From: Candidatus Brocadia sinica JPN1
GTDB taxonomy: Bacteria > Planctomycetota > Brocadiia > Brocadiales > Brocadiaceae
Reading direction: 5' to 3'
NCBI RefSeq assembly: GCF_000949635.1
Contig: NZ_BAFN01000001.1
Location: 3,469,052-3,533,051 of the forward strand
Length of the DNA: 64,000 bases
The first letter of the stretch is position 1, and the number at the start of each line of letters is the position of its first letter. Position numbers and translations under genes: made by a program. Below the pieces are notes generated by a model, which was not told the DNA's origin, made no database searches, and saw nothing but the letters and a program-made list of their open reading frames with translations. Shown piece after piece: positions 25,694-33,770 of this stretch.

Positions 25694-26815
25694 ATGCGCG
25701 CGGATAACATTTTGCACCTGGGCATCAAGGAACTGTGGAGCCTGGTCCGTGACCCGATGATGTTGGTCTTGATCGTCTACGCCTTCACGGCATCGATTTA
25801 CACGGCAGCCACAGCGGCGCCGGAGACGCTCCACAAGGCGCCGATCGCCATCGTGGACGAGGACCAGTCGCCGCTGTCGGCGCGCATCGTCGGCGCCTTC
25901 TATCCACCGTATTTCCTTCCACCGGCGATGATTACCCATGCCGAAATGGATGCCCGGATGGATGCCGGACTAGACACCTTCGCCCTTAATATTCCTCCCG
26001 AATTCCAGCGTGATGTGCTTGCCGGGCGCACGCCGGCGATTCAGCTCAACGTCGACGCCACCCGAGTGAGCCAGGCCTTCACCGGCAGCGGCTACGTCCA
26101 GACAATCGTTAGCCAGGAGGTGCAGGCGTTCGTGCGACGCTACCGCGCCGACACGAGACCGCCGGTTGATCTGGCGGGGCGCGTGCGCTTCAACCCCGAG
26201 TTGAACAAGTCCTGGTTCAGTGCGGTGATGCAGCTGATCGACCAGGTCACCATGCTGTCGATCGTGCTCACGGGCACAGCGCTGATCCGCGAGCGCGAGC
26301 GAGGCACAATTGAGCACCTGCTGGCGATGCCGGTGACACCGATCGAGATCATGACCGGCAAGGTCTGGGCGATGGGGCTGGTGGTGCTCGCTGCCTGCGC
26401 CTTCTCCCTGACCGTCGTCGTCCAGGGACTGCTGTCGGTCCCGATTCAGGGCTCGATCCCACTCTTCCTGTGCGGTGCCGCGCTGCACCTGTTCGCTACC
26501 ACCTCGATGGGCATCTTCATGGGCACGTTCGCACGCTCGATGCCGCAGTTCGGCCTGCTGTTGATGCTGGTACTGCTGCCGCTGCAAATGCTATCCGGCG
26601 GCTCGACCCCGCGCGAGAGCATGCCCGAGTGGGTTCAGCGGGTCATGCTGGCGGCGCCAAACACCCACTTCGTGATGCTCGCCCAGGGGATTCTGTATCG
26701 CGGGGCAGGACTCACGGTCGTATGGCCGCAATTTCTCGCGATTACCCTAATCGGCGCCATCTTCTTTAATATTGCCCTCGCACGCTTCCGCAAGACCATT
26801 GGGACGATGGTATAA
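25694..26815 (+). CDS. ABC-2 type permease (YhhJ-like)
   Basis: 373 residues. An N-terminal membrane segment, a large periplasmic domain (about 45-180; IVDEDQSPLSARIVGAFYPP) and about five C-terminal helices with LSIVLTGTALIREREGTIE-like sequence, typical of ABC-2 exporters. With RbbA and HlyD it would form a tripartite exporter; an outer-membrane channel is not encoded intact nearby. It begins 3 bases after the rbbA stop. Substrate unknown. Confidence 0.87.
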   Translation: MRADNILHLGIKELWSLVRDPMMLVLIVYAFTASIYTAATAAPETLHKAPIAIVDEDQSPLSARIVGAFYPPYFLPPAMITHAEMDARMDAGLDTFALNIPPEFQRDVLAGRTPAIQLNVDATRVSQAFTGSGYVQTIVSQEVQAFVRRYRADTRPPVDLAGRVRFNPELNKSWFSAVMQLIDQVTMLSIVLTGTALIRERERGTIEHLLAMPVTPIEIMTGKVWAMGLVVLAACAFSLTVVVQGLLSVPIQGSIPLFLCGAALHLFATTSMGIFMGTFARSMPQFGLLLMLVLLPLQMLSGGSTPRESMPEWVQRVMLAAPNTHFVMLAQGILYRGAGLTVVWPQFLAITLIGAIFFNIALARFRKTIGTMV

Positions 26816-26888
26816 GCGTCGCCCCATACTTTATATCGAGTTCTGCGTCGCCTACGGCTCATCTTTAATATGCTGCTGGAGAAGCAAA

Positions 26889-27077
26889 ATGGGAAAATAC
26901 ACAGGGAAGATCTTTGTCTTATGCCGAGGAAGCATCATTGTGTTCTATCTCCTTCCCGTATGGGTTTATGGTTACTATCTGTTCGCCGCATCAGCCGGGG
27001 GTGGATTAAGCGAAAGCGAATCCACCTGCCGTTTGAATAATGTCGGTGGATTCGGCGCTAAAAGGCAAGCGCCTTAA
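26889..27077 (+). pseudogene. Truncated membrane/exported protein interrupted by a palindromic repeat
   Basis: An ATG with a GGAG-like site upstream starts a 62-codon frame whose first 36 residues (MGKYTGKIFVLCRG, then a hydrophobic stretch to YYLFAASAGG) look like a real N-terminal signal or membrane segment. The remainder is translated from the REP-like palindrome that begins at 26999. The position after HlyD, RbbA and the permease is where an outer-membrane channel gene could lie, so this may be its broken start, but nothing in the sequence proves that. Confidence 0.4.
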
Positions 27078-27088
27078 TCCACCCTACC
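26999..27088. repeat. REP-like double palindrome
   Basis: GGTGGATTAAGCGAAAGCGAATCCACC, about 15 bases, then GGTGGATTCGGCGCT with AGCGCCTTAATCCACC. Two hairpins in head-to-head arrangement, the typical plan of REP/BIME elements mobilised by REP-associated transposases, fragments of which occur elsewhere in this window. Confidence 0.7.
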
Positions 27089-27146
27089 CAACCCCTGTGA
27101 TAAAAAGAATGATATCCCTAAAGTCCAATCTGGCAGTGGAGGACCA

Positions 27147-27275
27147 TTATTTCGAGACCCATGATGAAGATTCTTCTTCAATTTGAATATGATGGATTCC
27201 TTTACCTTCATCCAATTCTTTTAATGCCATTCGAATTCCAACAACGAACTCTATACGTTCTTTAACGTCTTCCAT
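27147..27275 (-). CDS. Very short antitoxin-like remnant
   Basis: A 42-residue frame beginning MEDVKERIEFVVG and containing ALKELDEGKGIHH. The LDEGKGI(P)H pattern resembles the tails of small antitoxins that end in HEEV. No ribosome site is evident and no toxin gene adjoins, so it is probably a decayed module. The rest of the 27089-27419 gap is AT-rich and shows nothing. Confidence 0.3.
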   Translation of the reverse strand: MEDVKERIEFVVGIRMALKELDEGKGIHHIQIEEESSSWVSK

Positions 27276-27419
27276 GTGGCACTATCAGGAAGGCTTTTTA
27301 TTGTATCTATGGCTATTTCTTTTATGTTCATATACAGTTTTACGCTTACGAAAATCTTTTCTTATTATTTGGCGTTAGACTTTTGCCGGAGGTAAGGTTC
27401 TTTTCCTTATTTTTCCTGA

Positions 27420-29534
27420 TTATAGTTTTCCACGGTTTTTCACCCGGCTGACAAGGACCACCAATGATCGCGGTTGGACAGGATATACTGCTTCCCTGAC
27501 CACAGATGCCTCATCCCAAGAAGAGATGTCATCCGGCGATTCTCGGGCGGTATCGATCCACCGCATCCAGACTTCGCATTCAAACTCAGAGACAGGGGGG
27601 ACATCGAATTCCAGCCCTTCCCAGTATGCATTTATCATCGTATGGATTATGAATCTGCCTTTTAGGCTTCTCGCAGTCAGGGCGACAGCGTGGGAGTCGG
27701 CTCCCCAGTCGGGCTGGTTGAGTTTCACTCCATGCCAGGTTATTTTCGCCTGACTGAGGAGCTGGTTCAAGGTCAACCCAAGGTCCTCCAGAGAAACGTT
27801 CCTCCGCAGTCGGGCCGTAATGAGGTATTTGACAAACCTGAGCACGTTGGCATGTTTTTCAACAAGGCCCCAGTCGAACCAGCTGATCTCATTGTCCTGT
27901 CCGTAGGCATTGTTATTTCCTCTCTGTGTCCTCCGAACCTCATCCCCCATAAGAAGCATTGGCGCTCCTGCTGCGAGCAGGGTGACTGCAAAGAAGTTCT
28001 TCACCTGACGGTTCCTGAGCCGCTCGATTGGAAGGGCGTCCGTCGGTCCCTCGATGCCGCAGTTCCAGCTCATGTTGTCATTACTGCCGTCGCGGTTCTC
28101 CTCACCGTTCTCCTCGTTGTGCTTATCATTGTAAGAGACAAGGTCGTTCAGGGTGAACCCGTCGTGGCAGGTGACGAAATTGATGCTCTGCTCGGGTTCC
28201 CGCTCCTCATGTCCATAGATATCGGGACTGCCTAACAGACGGGATGCGAATTTTGAAACCGTATTCCTGTCTCCCTTGAGAAAGCTTCGCACATCGTCCC
28301 TGAATCTCACATTCCATTCCTTCCAGCTGTCACCGATGAAGCTGCCCACCTGGTAAAGCCCGGCCGCGTCCCATGCCTCGGCAATGAGCTTAACGCCGGA
28401 CAATACCGGATCGGTCTCGATGTCCCAGAGGACCGGTGGATTCGCGAGTGGCCGGCCCTGTTCGTCCCTGGCGAGGATCGAAGCGAGATCGAAACGGAAA
28501 CCGTCCACATGCATCTCCTGAACCCAGTAATGAAGGCTGTCGATGATCATGCGGCGGACAAAGGGATTGCTCGCATTGAGCGTATTGCCACATCCCGTGT
28601 AGTTGCTATAGTGCCTCTTGTCAGGCCCGAGTATATAATAGGCATCATTTTCGAATCCCCGGAAGGACAGCGTCGGCCCCTCATGGTTGTCTTCGGCTGT
28701 ATGGTTATATACAACATCGAGGATCACCTCAATCCCCGCGCGGTGTAGGGCCTTTATCATGTCACGGAACTCATCAACCACGCACAGAGGTTCTTTTCGC
28801 GAACTGTATGCAGGATGAGGTGTAAAGAACGAGACTGGCGCATATCCCCAGTAGTTCTTGAACTCCGGCGGTGCATCCTGCTCGTCGAAATGATATACCG
28901 GCAGCAGCTCAACCGCAGTGATGCCGAGGTCTTTAAGGTAAGGGATCTTTTCGATCAGGCCCGCGTATGTGCCCCGTTTTTCCGGTGCGACGCCCGAATT
29001 CGGATGGGCCGTGAATCCGCGAACGTGCATCTCATAAATGATCGTGCGCGTAAAAGGCCGTCTCAGAGGCAGATCACCTTCCCAGTCATACGTGCGCGGG
29101 TCTGTCACCACGCTCTTCATTGCAGCACCGCAATTGTCACCAGGCAGACCCGCCGCGGTGCGGCTGTATTTCTCGGGAACGACAACCGCCCTGCCGTAAG
29201 GATCGAGTAGTACCTTTCCGGGATCGAAGCGCATGCCGCGCGCCGGCTCATAAGGGCCGTGGACACGATATCCATAGATCTGTCCTGGACCGACATCCGG
29301 AACAAAAACATGCCAATAGTGGTATGTCCTATTCTTCCGTGGATCGAGCAGGATAGTGCGGGAAGGACCGGGATCCTCTGCATGGTCAAACAGCAGCAGT
29401 TCTACAAAGGTCGCGCTCTTCGAGAAGACACTAAAATTGACGCCACCCTGTAATACAGTTGCACCGAGGGGAAAACTGTTTCCCCTCGTTCTGTCAATAA
29501 CGGCATTCCCTGTGGTGAATGTCACCGGATCCAT
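27420..29534 (-). CDS. glgX: Glycogen debranching enzyme GlgX (GH13 isoamylase type)
   Basis: 704 residues. An N-terminal carbohydrate-binding module (about 15-130; LGATVLQGGVNFSVFSKSA) precedes a GH13 barrel with DVVYNHTAE, the nucleophile region VDGFRFDLAS, the acid region LIAEAWDA and FVTCHDGFTL. GlgX removes alpha-1,6-linked stubs left by phosphorylase. It starts 6 bases downstream of glgP, giving a glgP-glgX operon for glycogen breakdown. Composition is GC-richer than the core genes. Confidence 0.93.
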   Translation of the reverse strand: MDPVTFTTGNAVIDRTRGNSFPLGATVLQGGVNFSVFSKSATFVELLLFDHAEDPGPSRTILLDPRKNRTYHYWHVFVPDVGPGQIYGYRVHGPYEPARGMRFDPGKVLLDPYGRAVVVPEKYSRTAAGLPGDNCGAAMKSVVTDPRTYDWEGDLPLRRPFTRTIIYEMHVRGFTAHPNSGVAPEKRGTYAGLIEKIPYLKDLGITAVELLPVYHFDEQDAPPEFKNYWGYAPVSFFTPHPAYSSRKEPLCVVDEFRDMIKALHRAGIEVILDVVYNHTAEDNHEGPTLSFRGFENDAYYILGPDKRHYSNYTGCGNTLNASNPFVRRMIIDSLHYWVQEMHVDGFRFDLASILARDEQGRPLANPPVLWDIETDPVLSGVKLIAEAWDAAGLYQVGSFIGDSWKEWNVRFRDDVRSFLKGDRNTVSKFASRLLGSPDIYGHEEREPEQSINFVTCHDGFTLNDLVSYNDKHNEENGEENRDGSNDNMSWNCGIEGPTDALPIERLRNRQVKNFFAVTLLAAGAPMLLMGDEVRRTQRGNNNAYGQDNEISWFDWGLVEKHANVLRFVKYLITARLRRNVSLEDLGLTLNQLLSQAKITWHGVKLNQPDWGADSHAVALTARSLKGRFIIHTMINAYWEGLEFDVPPVSEFECEVWMRWIDTARESPDDISSWDEASVVREAVYPVQPRSLVVLVSRVKNRGKL

Positions 29535-29540
29535 GACACT

Positions 29541-32042
29541 TTACTCCCCTTTAACCGGATTTATCTTCCAGATATTATCGCAGTATTCCCGTATCGACCG
29601 GTCAGAAGAAAACTTCCCCATGCGTGCCACGTTCAGGATCGACATGCGCACCCAGCGTTCCTGATCACGATAAACCGAACTAACCCTGTCCTGGCAATCA
29701 ATATACGCCTGATAATCGGCCAGGAGCATGAATGGGTCATGGTTCAGGAGGTTGTCTACTAGGGGTTCGAAAAGTTCCCCATGCCCACCAGAAAAATGGC
29801 CTGACCGGATCTGATCGATAGCCTCCCGGAGGTGCGGGTTTGAGTCATAGTAGCCTCTGGGATTATAGCCCTTCACCTTCTGGTCGTGGACTTCGTCAGC
29901 GGTCAGACCGAAGAGGAAGAAGTTCTCATGTCCGACCTCCTCACGGATCTCGACATTCGCGCCGTCAAGGGTACCGATGGTGAGGGCGCCGTTCATCGAA
30001 AATTTCATATTTCCTGTGCCCGCGGCCTCTTTACCGGCAGTTGATATCTGCTCAGAGAGGTCTGCGGCTGGATAGATATGGTGCGCATTCTTCACATTAA
30101 AGTCCGGAAAAAAGACAACCTTTAACCTTCCTGCCACATCCTGATCTTTGTTTACTACCCCGGCAACTGAATTGATCAGCTTGATGATCAGCTTTGCCAT
30201 GAAGTAGCCGGGTGCGGCCTTTCCTCCGAAGATAAAGGTGCGGGGGATAATCTCCTGCCCGGGGTCTTTCTTGATGCGATTGTACAACGTGATGATGTTG
30301 AGCACGTTCAGGTGCTGGCGTTTGTATTCATGGATCCGCTTCACCTGGATATCGAAAAGCGAATCAGTATCCGTCACAACACCAGTTCGTTCTTTTATGA
30401 TCGCGGCAAGTCTGGACTTGTTGTTACGCTTGACCTTTCCCCATTCCTCGCGGAACCCTGCATCATCCGCTAAGGGCTCTATCTTCCTGATCTCATCTTC
30501 AAAATACCTGATCCATCTGTCACCGATGCTCTTGGTAATCAGAGCCGTGAGTTCCGCGTTGCTCAAGGCTATCCAGCGCCTTGGGGTCACACCGTTCGTC
30601 ACATTCACGAAACGATCCGGATAGAGATCGTACAGGTCTTTCAGAACGGTCTTTGTAAGAAGATTGCTGTGCAGCGCTGAGACGCCATTGATCCGATGGC
30701 TTCCCACAGAGGCAAGATGTGCCATGCGGACATACTTTTCCCCGCTCTCGTCGATAAGCGAAAGACGGGCAACCCGCCCATCATCGCCGGGGTATCTGAG
30801 ACGGACGCCGTCGAGAAATCTGCGGTTGATCTCATAGATGATCTCAAGATGTCGTGGGAGCGTACGGCCGAACAACGGCAGGGACCATTTTTCGAGTGCC
30901 TCGGGCAGCAGCGAATGGTTGGTGTACGACATGGTTTTCTCTGTTATCTGCCAGGCAGTGTCCCAGCCCATCAGATGCTCGTCCACCAGAAGGCGCATGA
31001 GTTCTGCTACGGCAATTGAAGGATAGGTATCGTTCAATTGCACGGCAAAGCTCTCGTGGAATGTCTCAATGCCCTTTCCCCGCATGAGATGAATGCTGAT
31101 CATATCCTGAAGCGAGCAGGTGACTAAGAAATACTGTTGAGCAAGACGGAGTGTCTTTCCAATTTCGGGTTCGTCATTCGGGTAGAGGACCTTGCTCACC
31201 GTCTCGGAAATGACCTTCTCGTCCACGGCCTTGTAATAGTCGCCGACATTAAATGCCTGGAAGTCAAAGGATTCGATTGCCTCTGATTTCCATAGCCTGA
31301 GCAGGTCCACCATATCGTTCCGGTAGGACGGGACAGGGGTGTCATAGGCAATTCCCTTGACCACACGGTGTGGGATCCAGCGGACTCTGAAACATCCGTT
31401 GTCATCAAGATACTGCACCGTATGCCCGCCGAAATTCACTTCATAGGATGTTTCCGGTCTGCATATCTCCCACGGGTTACCCAGGCGAAGCCACTTGTCA
31501 GTCTTTTCAATCTGCCATCCATCGCGGATCTCCTGGTCAAAGATGCCGAACTCATACCGGATACCGTATCCGATCGCCGGCACGTTCATGGTTGCAAGGG
31601 AATCCATATAGCAGGCAGCAAGCCTCCCGAGGCCACCGTTACCAAGCCCCGGCTCTTCCTCCTGCACGAGCAGCTCATCCAGTTCCAGACCAAGTTCTTT
31701 GACCGCCTCCCGCGTCTGGTCGGTGATCCCCAGGTTCAGGAGATTATTGCCTAAGTGCGGCCCCATCAGGAACTCTGCCGAGAGGTAGCTGACAATTTTC
31801 ACCTTCGGACTCTGCAACCTCTTGAGTGCATGGATAAAATGGTCCAGCATCCTGTCCCGTACCGTACGGGCTACGGCCATGTACCAGTCGTTCGGCATGG
31901 CAAGTTCCGGTGTACACCCCTGGATATAATAGAGGTTGTCGAGGATTGCCTGTTTTAATGAGGCAGTGCTTGTCCCAGTCCGGGTATTCTCACCTGTGTC
32001 AATAGGTGATGAAATCTGTCTTTTTTGTGATTGTTTGACCAT
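29541..32042 (-). CDS. glgP: Glycogen/starch phosphorylase
   Basis: 833 residues, full length for the family. Clear signatures: AEFLMGPHLGNNLLNLG, EEEPGLGNGGLGRLAACYMDS, FNVKNAHHIYPAADLSEQIS and the pyridoxal-phosphate lysine region AGTGNMKFSMNGALTIGTLD. It releases glucose-1-phosphate from alpha-1,4-glucans using inorganic phosphate. Co-transcribed with glgX. The upstream intergenic region also holds, on the other strand, the promoter and riboswitch for the pch-like cluster. Confidence 0.95.
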   Translation of the reverse strand: MVKQSQKRQISSPIDTGENTRTGTSTASLKQAILDNLYYIQGCTPELAMPNDWYMAVARTVRDRMLDHFIHALKRLQSPKVKIVSYLSAEFLMGPHLGNNLLNLGITDQTREAVKELGLELDELLVQEEEPGLGNGGLGRLAACYMDSLATMNVPAIGYGIRYEFGIFDQEIRDGWQIEKTDKWLRLGNPWEICRPETSYEVNFGGHTVQYLDDNGCFRVRWIPHRVVKGIAYDTPVPSYRNDMVDLLRLWKSEAIESFDFQAFNVGDYYKAVDEKVISETVSKVLYPNDEPEIGKTLRLAQQYFLVTCSLQDMISIHLMRGKGIETFHESFAVQLNDTYPSIAVAELMRLLVDEHLMGWDTAWQITEKTMSYTNHSLLPEALEKWSLPLFGRTLPRHLEIIYEINRRFLDGVRLRYPGDDGRVARLSLIDESGEKYVRMAHLASVGSHRINGVSALHSNLLTKTVLKDLYDLYPDRFVNVTNGVTPRRWIALSNAELTALITKSIGDRWIRYFEDEIRKIEPLADDAGFREEWGKVKRNNKSRLAAIIKERTGVVTDTDSLFDIQVKRIHEYKRQHLNVLNIITLYNRIKKDPGQEIIPRTFIFGGKAAPGYFMAKLIIKLINSVAGVVNKDQDVAGRLKVVFFPDFNVKNAHHIYPAADLSEQISTAGKEAAGTGNMKFSMNGALTIGTLDGANVEIREEVGHENFFLFGLTADEVHDQKVKGYNPRGYYDSNPHLREAIDQIRSGHFSGGHGELFEPLVDNLLNHDPFMLLADYQAYIDCQDRVSSVYRDQERWVRMSILNVARMGKFSSDRSIREYCDNIWKINPVKGE

Positions 32043-32151
32043 GCTTATCCCCTTTTATCCGTGATAAATTCACATGAAGGCTGCTTGCTATCCGAATTTA
32101 GCATATTAATGAGTGCACATCAAGTTTTTTATCTCCAGTTTCAGTTTTTTC

Positions 32152-32180
32152 TTGACATGGATGTAATTATATTGTATTTA
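32152..32180 (+). promoter_or_regulatory. Sigma-70 type promoter for the riboswitch/pch-like transcript
   Basis: TTGACA (32152-32157), 17-base spacer, TATTTA (32175-32180). The predicted start falls in the tandem octamer array that follows. Same spacing and similar distance to the aptamer as the promoter at 16337-16365. Confidence 0.7.
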
Positions 32181-32220
32181 ACCCACTAACCCACTAACCC
32201 ACTAACCCACTAACCCACTA
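32181..32220. repeat. Tandem octamer array, five copies of ACCCACTA
   Basis: Five perfect head-to-tail copies of ACCCACTA, directly after the -10 element and before the riboswitch. Copy number of such arrays can vary by slippage. Here a change would alter the 5' end of the transcript. Confidence 0.9.
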
Positions 32221-32241
32221 ACTAACATTATCAATAAAAAT

Positions 32242-32356
32242 ACATCGCGATAAAGGCAAACCCTGAGCAATCAGGGGGACGCAAAGTGAAGGGTCTTTAA
32301 AATATTTTCCTGCCCTCGCAGGAAAATATAAAGATAGCCTTACTGCCGAAGATGTT
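32242..32356 (+). promoter_or_regulatory. Class I cyclic-di-GMP (GEMM-I) riboswitch aptamer upstream of the pch-like cluster
   Basis: Core AAAGGCAAACCCTGA, GNRA loop GCAA (32267-32270), TCAGGGGGACGCAAAG, then GGGTCTTTAA, a variable hairpin (ATTTTCCTGC/GCAGGAAAAT) and GATAGCCTTACTGCCGAAG. GGCAAACC, the GNRA-capped helix, GGACGCAAAG and the 3' core are the defining elements of the GEMM-I class (Vc2-type). ACATC and GATGT at the two ends can close the outer helix. The base aligned with Vc2 G20 appears to be G. It controls the transcript for the cytochrome, the Tat protein and the flavoprotein. Confidence 0.88.
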
Positions 32357-32388
32357 TTAAGAAAACATTTTTGCAGTAAGGCTTTTTT
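32337..32388 (+). terminator. Intrinsic terminator forming the expression platform of the plus-strand riboswitch
   Basis: GCCTTACTGC (32337-32346) pairs with GCAGTAAGGC (32373-32382), with an inner ATGTTTT/AAAACAT helix, followed by TTTTTT. The left arm is also the 3' strand of the aptamer core, so ligand binding should prevent the terminator and switch the genes on. Confidence 0.82.
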
Positions 32389-32517
32389 GTTTTTAGGCAA
32401 ATTATTTGCAAATTTTATTAGCTTTAGTTCAGACAGGTTTGTGTACCTGAAATCAGGCTTTTGGGGACTTTGTCGGAACAGCTAATGGAGTCCAAATCTA
32501 GAGAGAGGGGGGGCGAT

Positions 32518-32850
32518 ATGAGCCAGTTGAAACCAAAAAGCATGGCGTCAGCGATCATTCTCGGCGCACTGGTTGGAGTCGGGATATGGGCAGGTATCGC
32601 ATCGGCGATGCCTCAAGAGGGTTCCGATCGTGGGATCGTGTGGAAAGATGGGGCTGAAGTGTACGCCGGTGTTTGTGTCTATTGCCATGAACAGATGCTT
32701 CGAGGGGCGGGCGTTGATCCTGCAAAAATTCGGTATGCGGTGCGACACGGAAAAAGGGCCATGCCGGCCTTCCGGTCGACTGAAATTGACGATGCGTCAA
32801 TGGAAAAGCTTATCGAGTATCTGTCGAAAAAAGAACCGGAAATCAAGTAA
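32518..32850 (+). CDS. pchC: Small c-type cytochrome, PchC-like subunit of a p-cresol methylhydroxylase
   Basis: 110 residues from the ATG at 32518, which follows an AGGGGGGG ribosome site. An earlier frame start at 32461 lacks one. A signal peptide (about 10-30, ending near ASA) is followed by one haem-binding motif CVYCH, a KIRYAVRHGKRAMPAF stretch giving a likely axial methionine in AMPAF, and a C-terminal helix. Size and plan fit the cytochrome subunit that takes electrons from the flavoprotein PchF. The gene order (cytochrome, unknown, flavoprotein) is that of the Pseudomonas pchC-pchX-pchF cluster. Confidence 0.82.
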   Translation: MSQLKPKSMASAIILGALVGVGIWAGIASAMPQEGSDRGIVWKDGAEVYAGVCVYCHEQMLRGAGVDPAKIRYAVRHGKRAMPAFRSTEIDDASMEKLIEYLSKKEPEIK

Positions 32851-32862
32851 AGGAGGTGTTGT

Positions 32863-33738
32863 ATGGAAATCGATCGTCGAAGTCTGCTGAAGACGATATT
32901 AGTCGGGGGTGCCTTTCTGGCGGCAGGTGTGCCACTGAGGACGACGGGCGAGTCGACTGAGAAACCGCGAGGTCCTGTCCTTCTGGTTATTGGGGGGAGT
33001 CGGCGTGATGCCGCGTTCGCCACGGGGGCCCAGGCAGTAGCACGTATGGCAGGGAAAAAAACCGTACCGGTCTATAAGCTCGACGGGCGCTTTGGTCCTG
33101 ACTCTGATCTCATCTCAGCCCTGTTTTACCCACGAAGGCAGACGCGTATAATTGGAATTATGGATGACGGCATGTATACCATCTTCCATGAGTTGGTGCG
33201 CGCAGCTGATGTGTGTTTGGTGTGCCTGGGGCGACATGGGTATGGTGGGAATATGGCATTTACTCATCGTCATACGATGCTCTCGGCGTTATCCGGTCAG
33301 AGTATCGCAGCAGCTGTAGCATCACAGCTTTCATTGATTGACCAGAACTTCCTGGTATCAGAGACAGTACTCGACAACAGGTCTGCTACAAACGTAGCAG
33401 GAAACAGCACTCTGCCCGGCTTTACTTCCTACCGCGTAACAGGTGATCGCCCAGTCCGGCTGCATCTATCGGGTCTGTCCCTGAGTGAGGCTTGTGGCGT
33501 GTTTGGTCTCAGCCTAGCAAGGGTCACCCACTGTGCAACATCCGTTGTCTACCATCCGCAACGGATCGCTCCGAGCGCGAACTGGTATGAATTGTTAGGC
33601 CAAACGGTGATGCAAGCGGGAATCGGAGTGCAGCCAAGTCAGTTAACCAGTGGATCTCAAGTATTCTTGCATCGCGGTTCAGCGGTAGGGCGAATGTCTC
33701 CGGCGGAGACATTCGTGACCTTCGTCATGGACGTGTAA
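32863..33738 (+). CDS. Tat-exported protein of unknown function in the pchX position
   Basis: 291 residues. The N-terminus MEIDRRSLLKTILVGGAFLA is a twin-arginine signal. The mature part begins with an alpha/beta-like stretch (GPVLLVIGGSRRDAAFATGA) and contains LVCLGRHGYGG and HRHTMLSAL, with no cofactor motif I recognise. It lies between the cytochrome and flavoprotein genes, where pchX lies in Pseudomonas. The role of PchX is not established there either. Homology to PchX is inferred from position only. A strong AAAGGAGGTG site precedes the ATG. It may help assemble or export the flavocytochrome. Confidence 0.7.
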   Translation: MEIDRRSLLKTILVGGAFLAAGVPLRTTGESTEKPRGPVLLVIGGSRRDAAFATGAQAVARMAGKKTVPVYKLDGRFGPDSDLISALFYPRRQTRIIGIMDDGMYTIFHELVRAADVCLVCLGRHGYGGNMAFTHRHTMLSALSGQSIAAAVASQLSLIDQNFLVSETVLDNRSATNVAGNSTLPGFTSYRVTGDRPVRLHLSGLSLSEACGVFGLSLARVTHCATSVVYHPQRIAPSANWYELLGQTVMQAGIGVQPSQLTSGSQVFLHRGSAVGRMSPAETFVTFVMDV

Positions 33739-33770
33739 CTCATCACTTACTATCTATCAAGGAGGAAATC

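Noticed and set aside
25970-26587. 205-codon minus-strand frame rich in Gln, His and Arg
   Set aside because: Antisense to the ABC-2 permease; its composition is that of reverse-complemented membrane helices.
32181-32220. Possible CRISPR-like repeat array
   Set aside because: The units are only 8 bases and directly adjacent with no spacers, so it is a simple tandem repeat.
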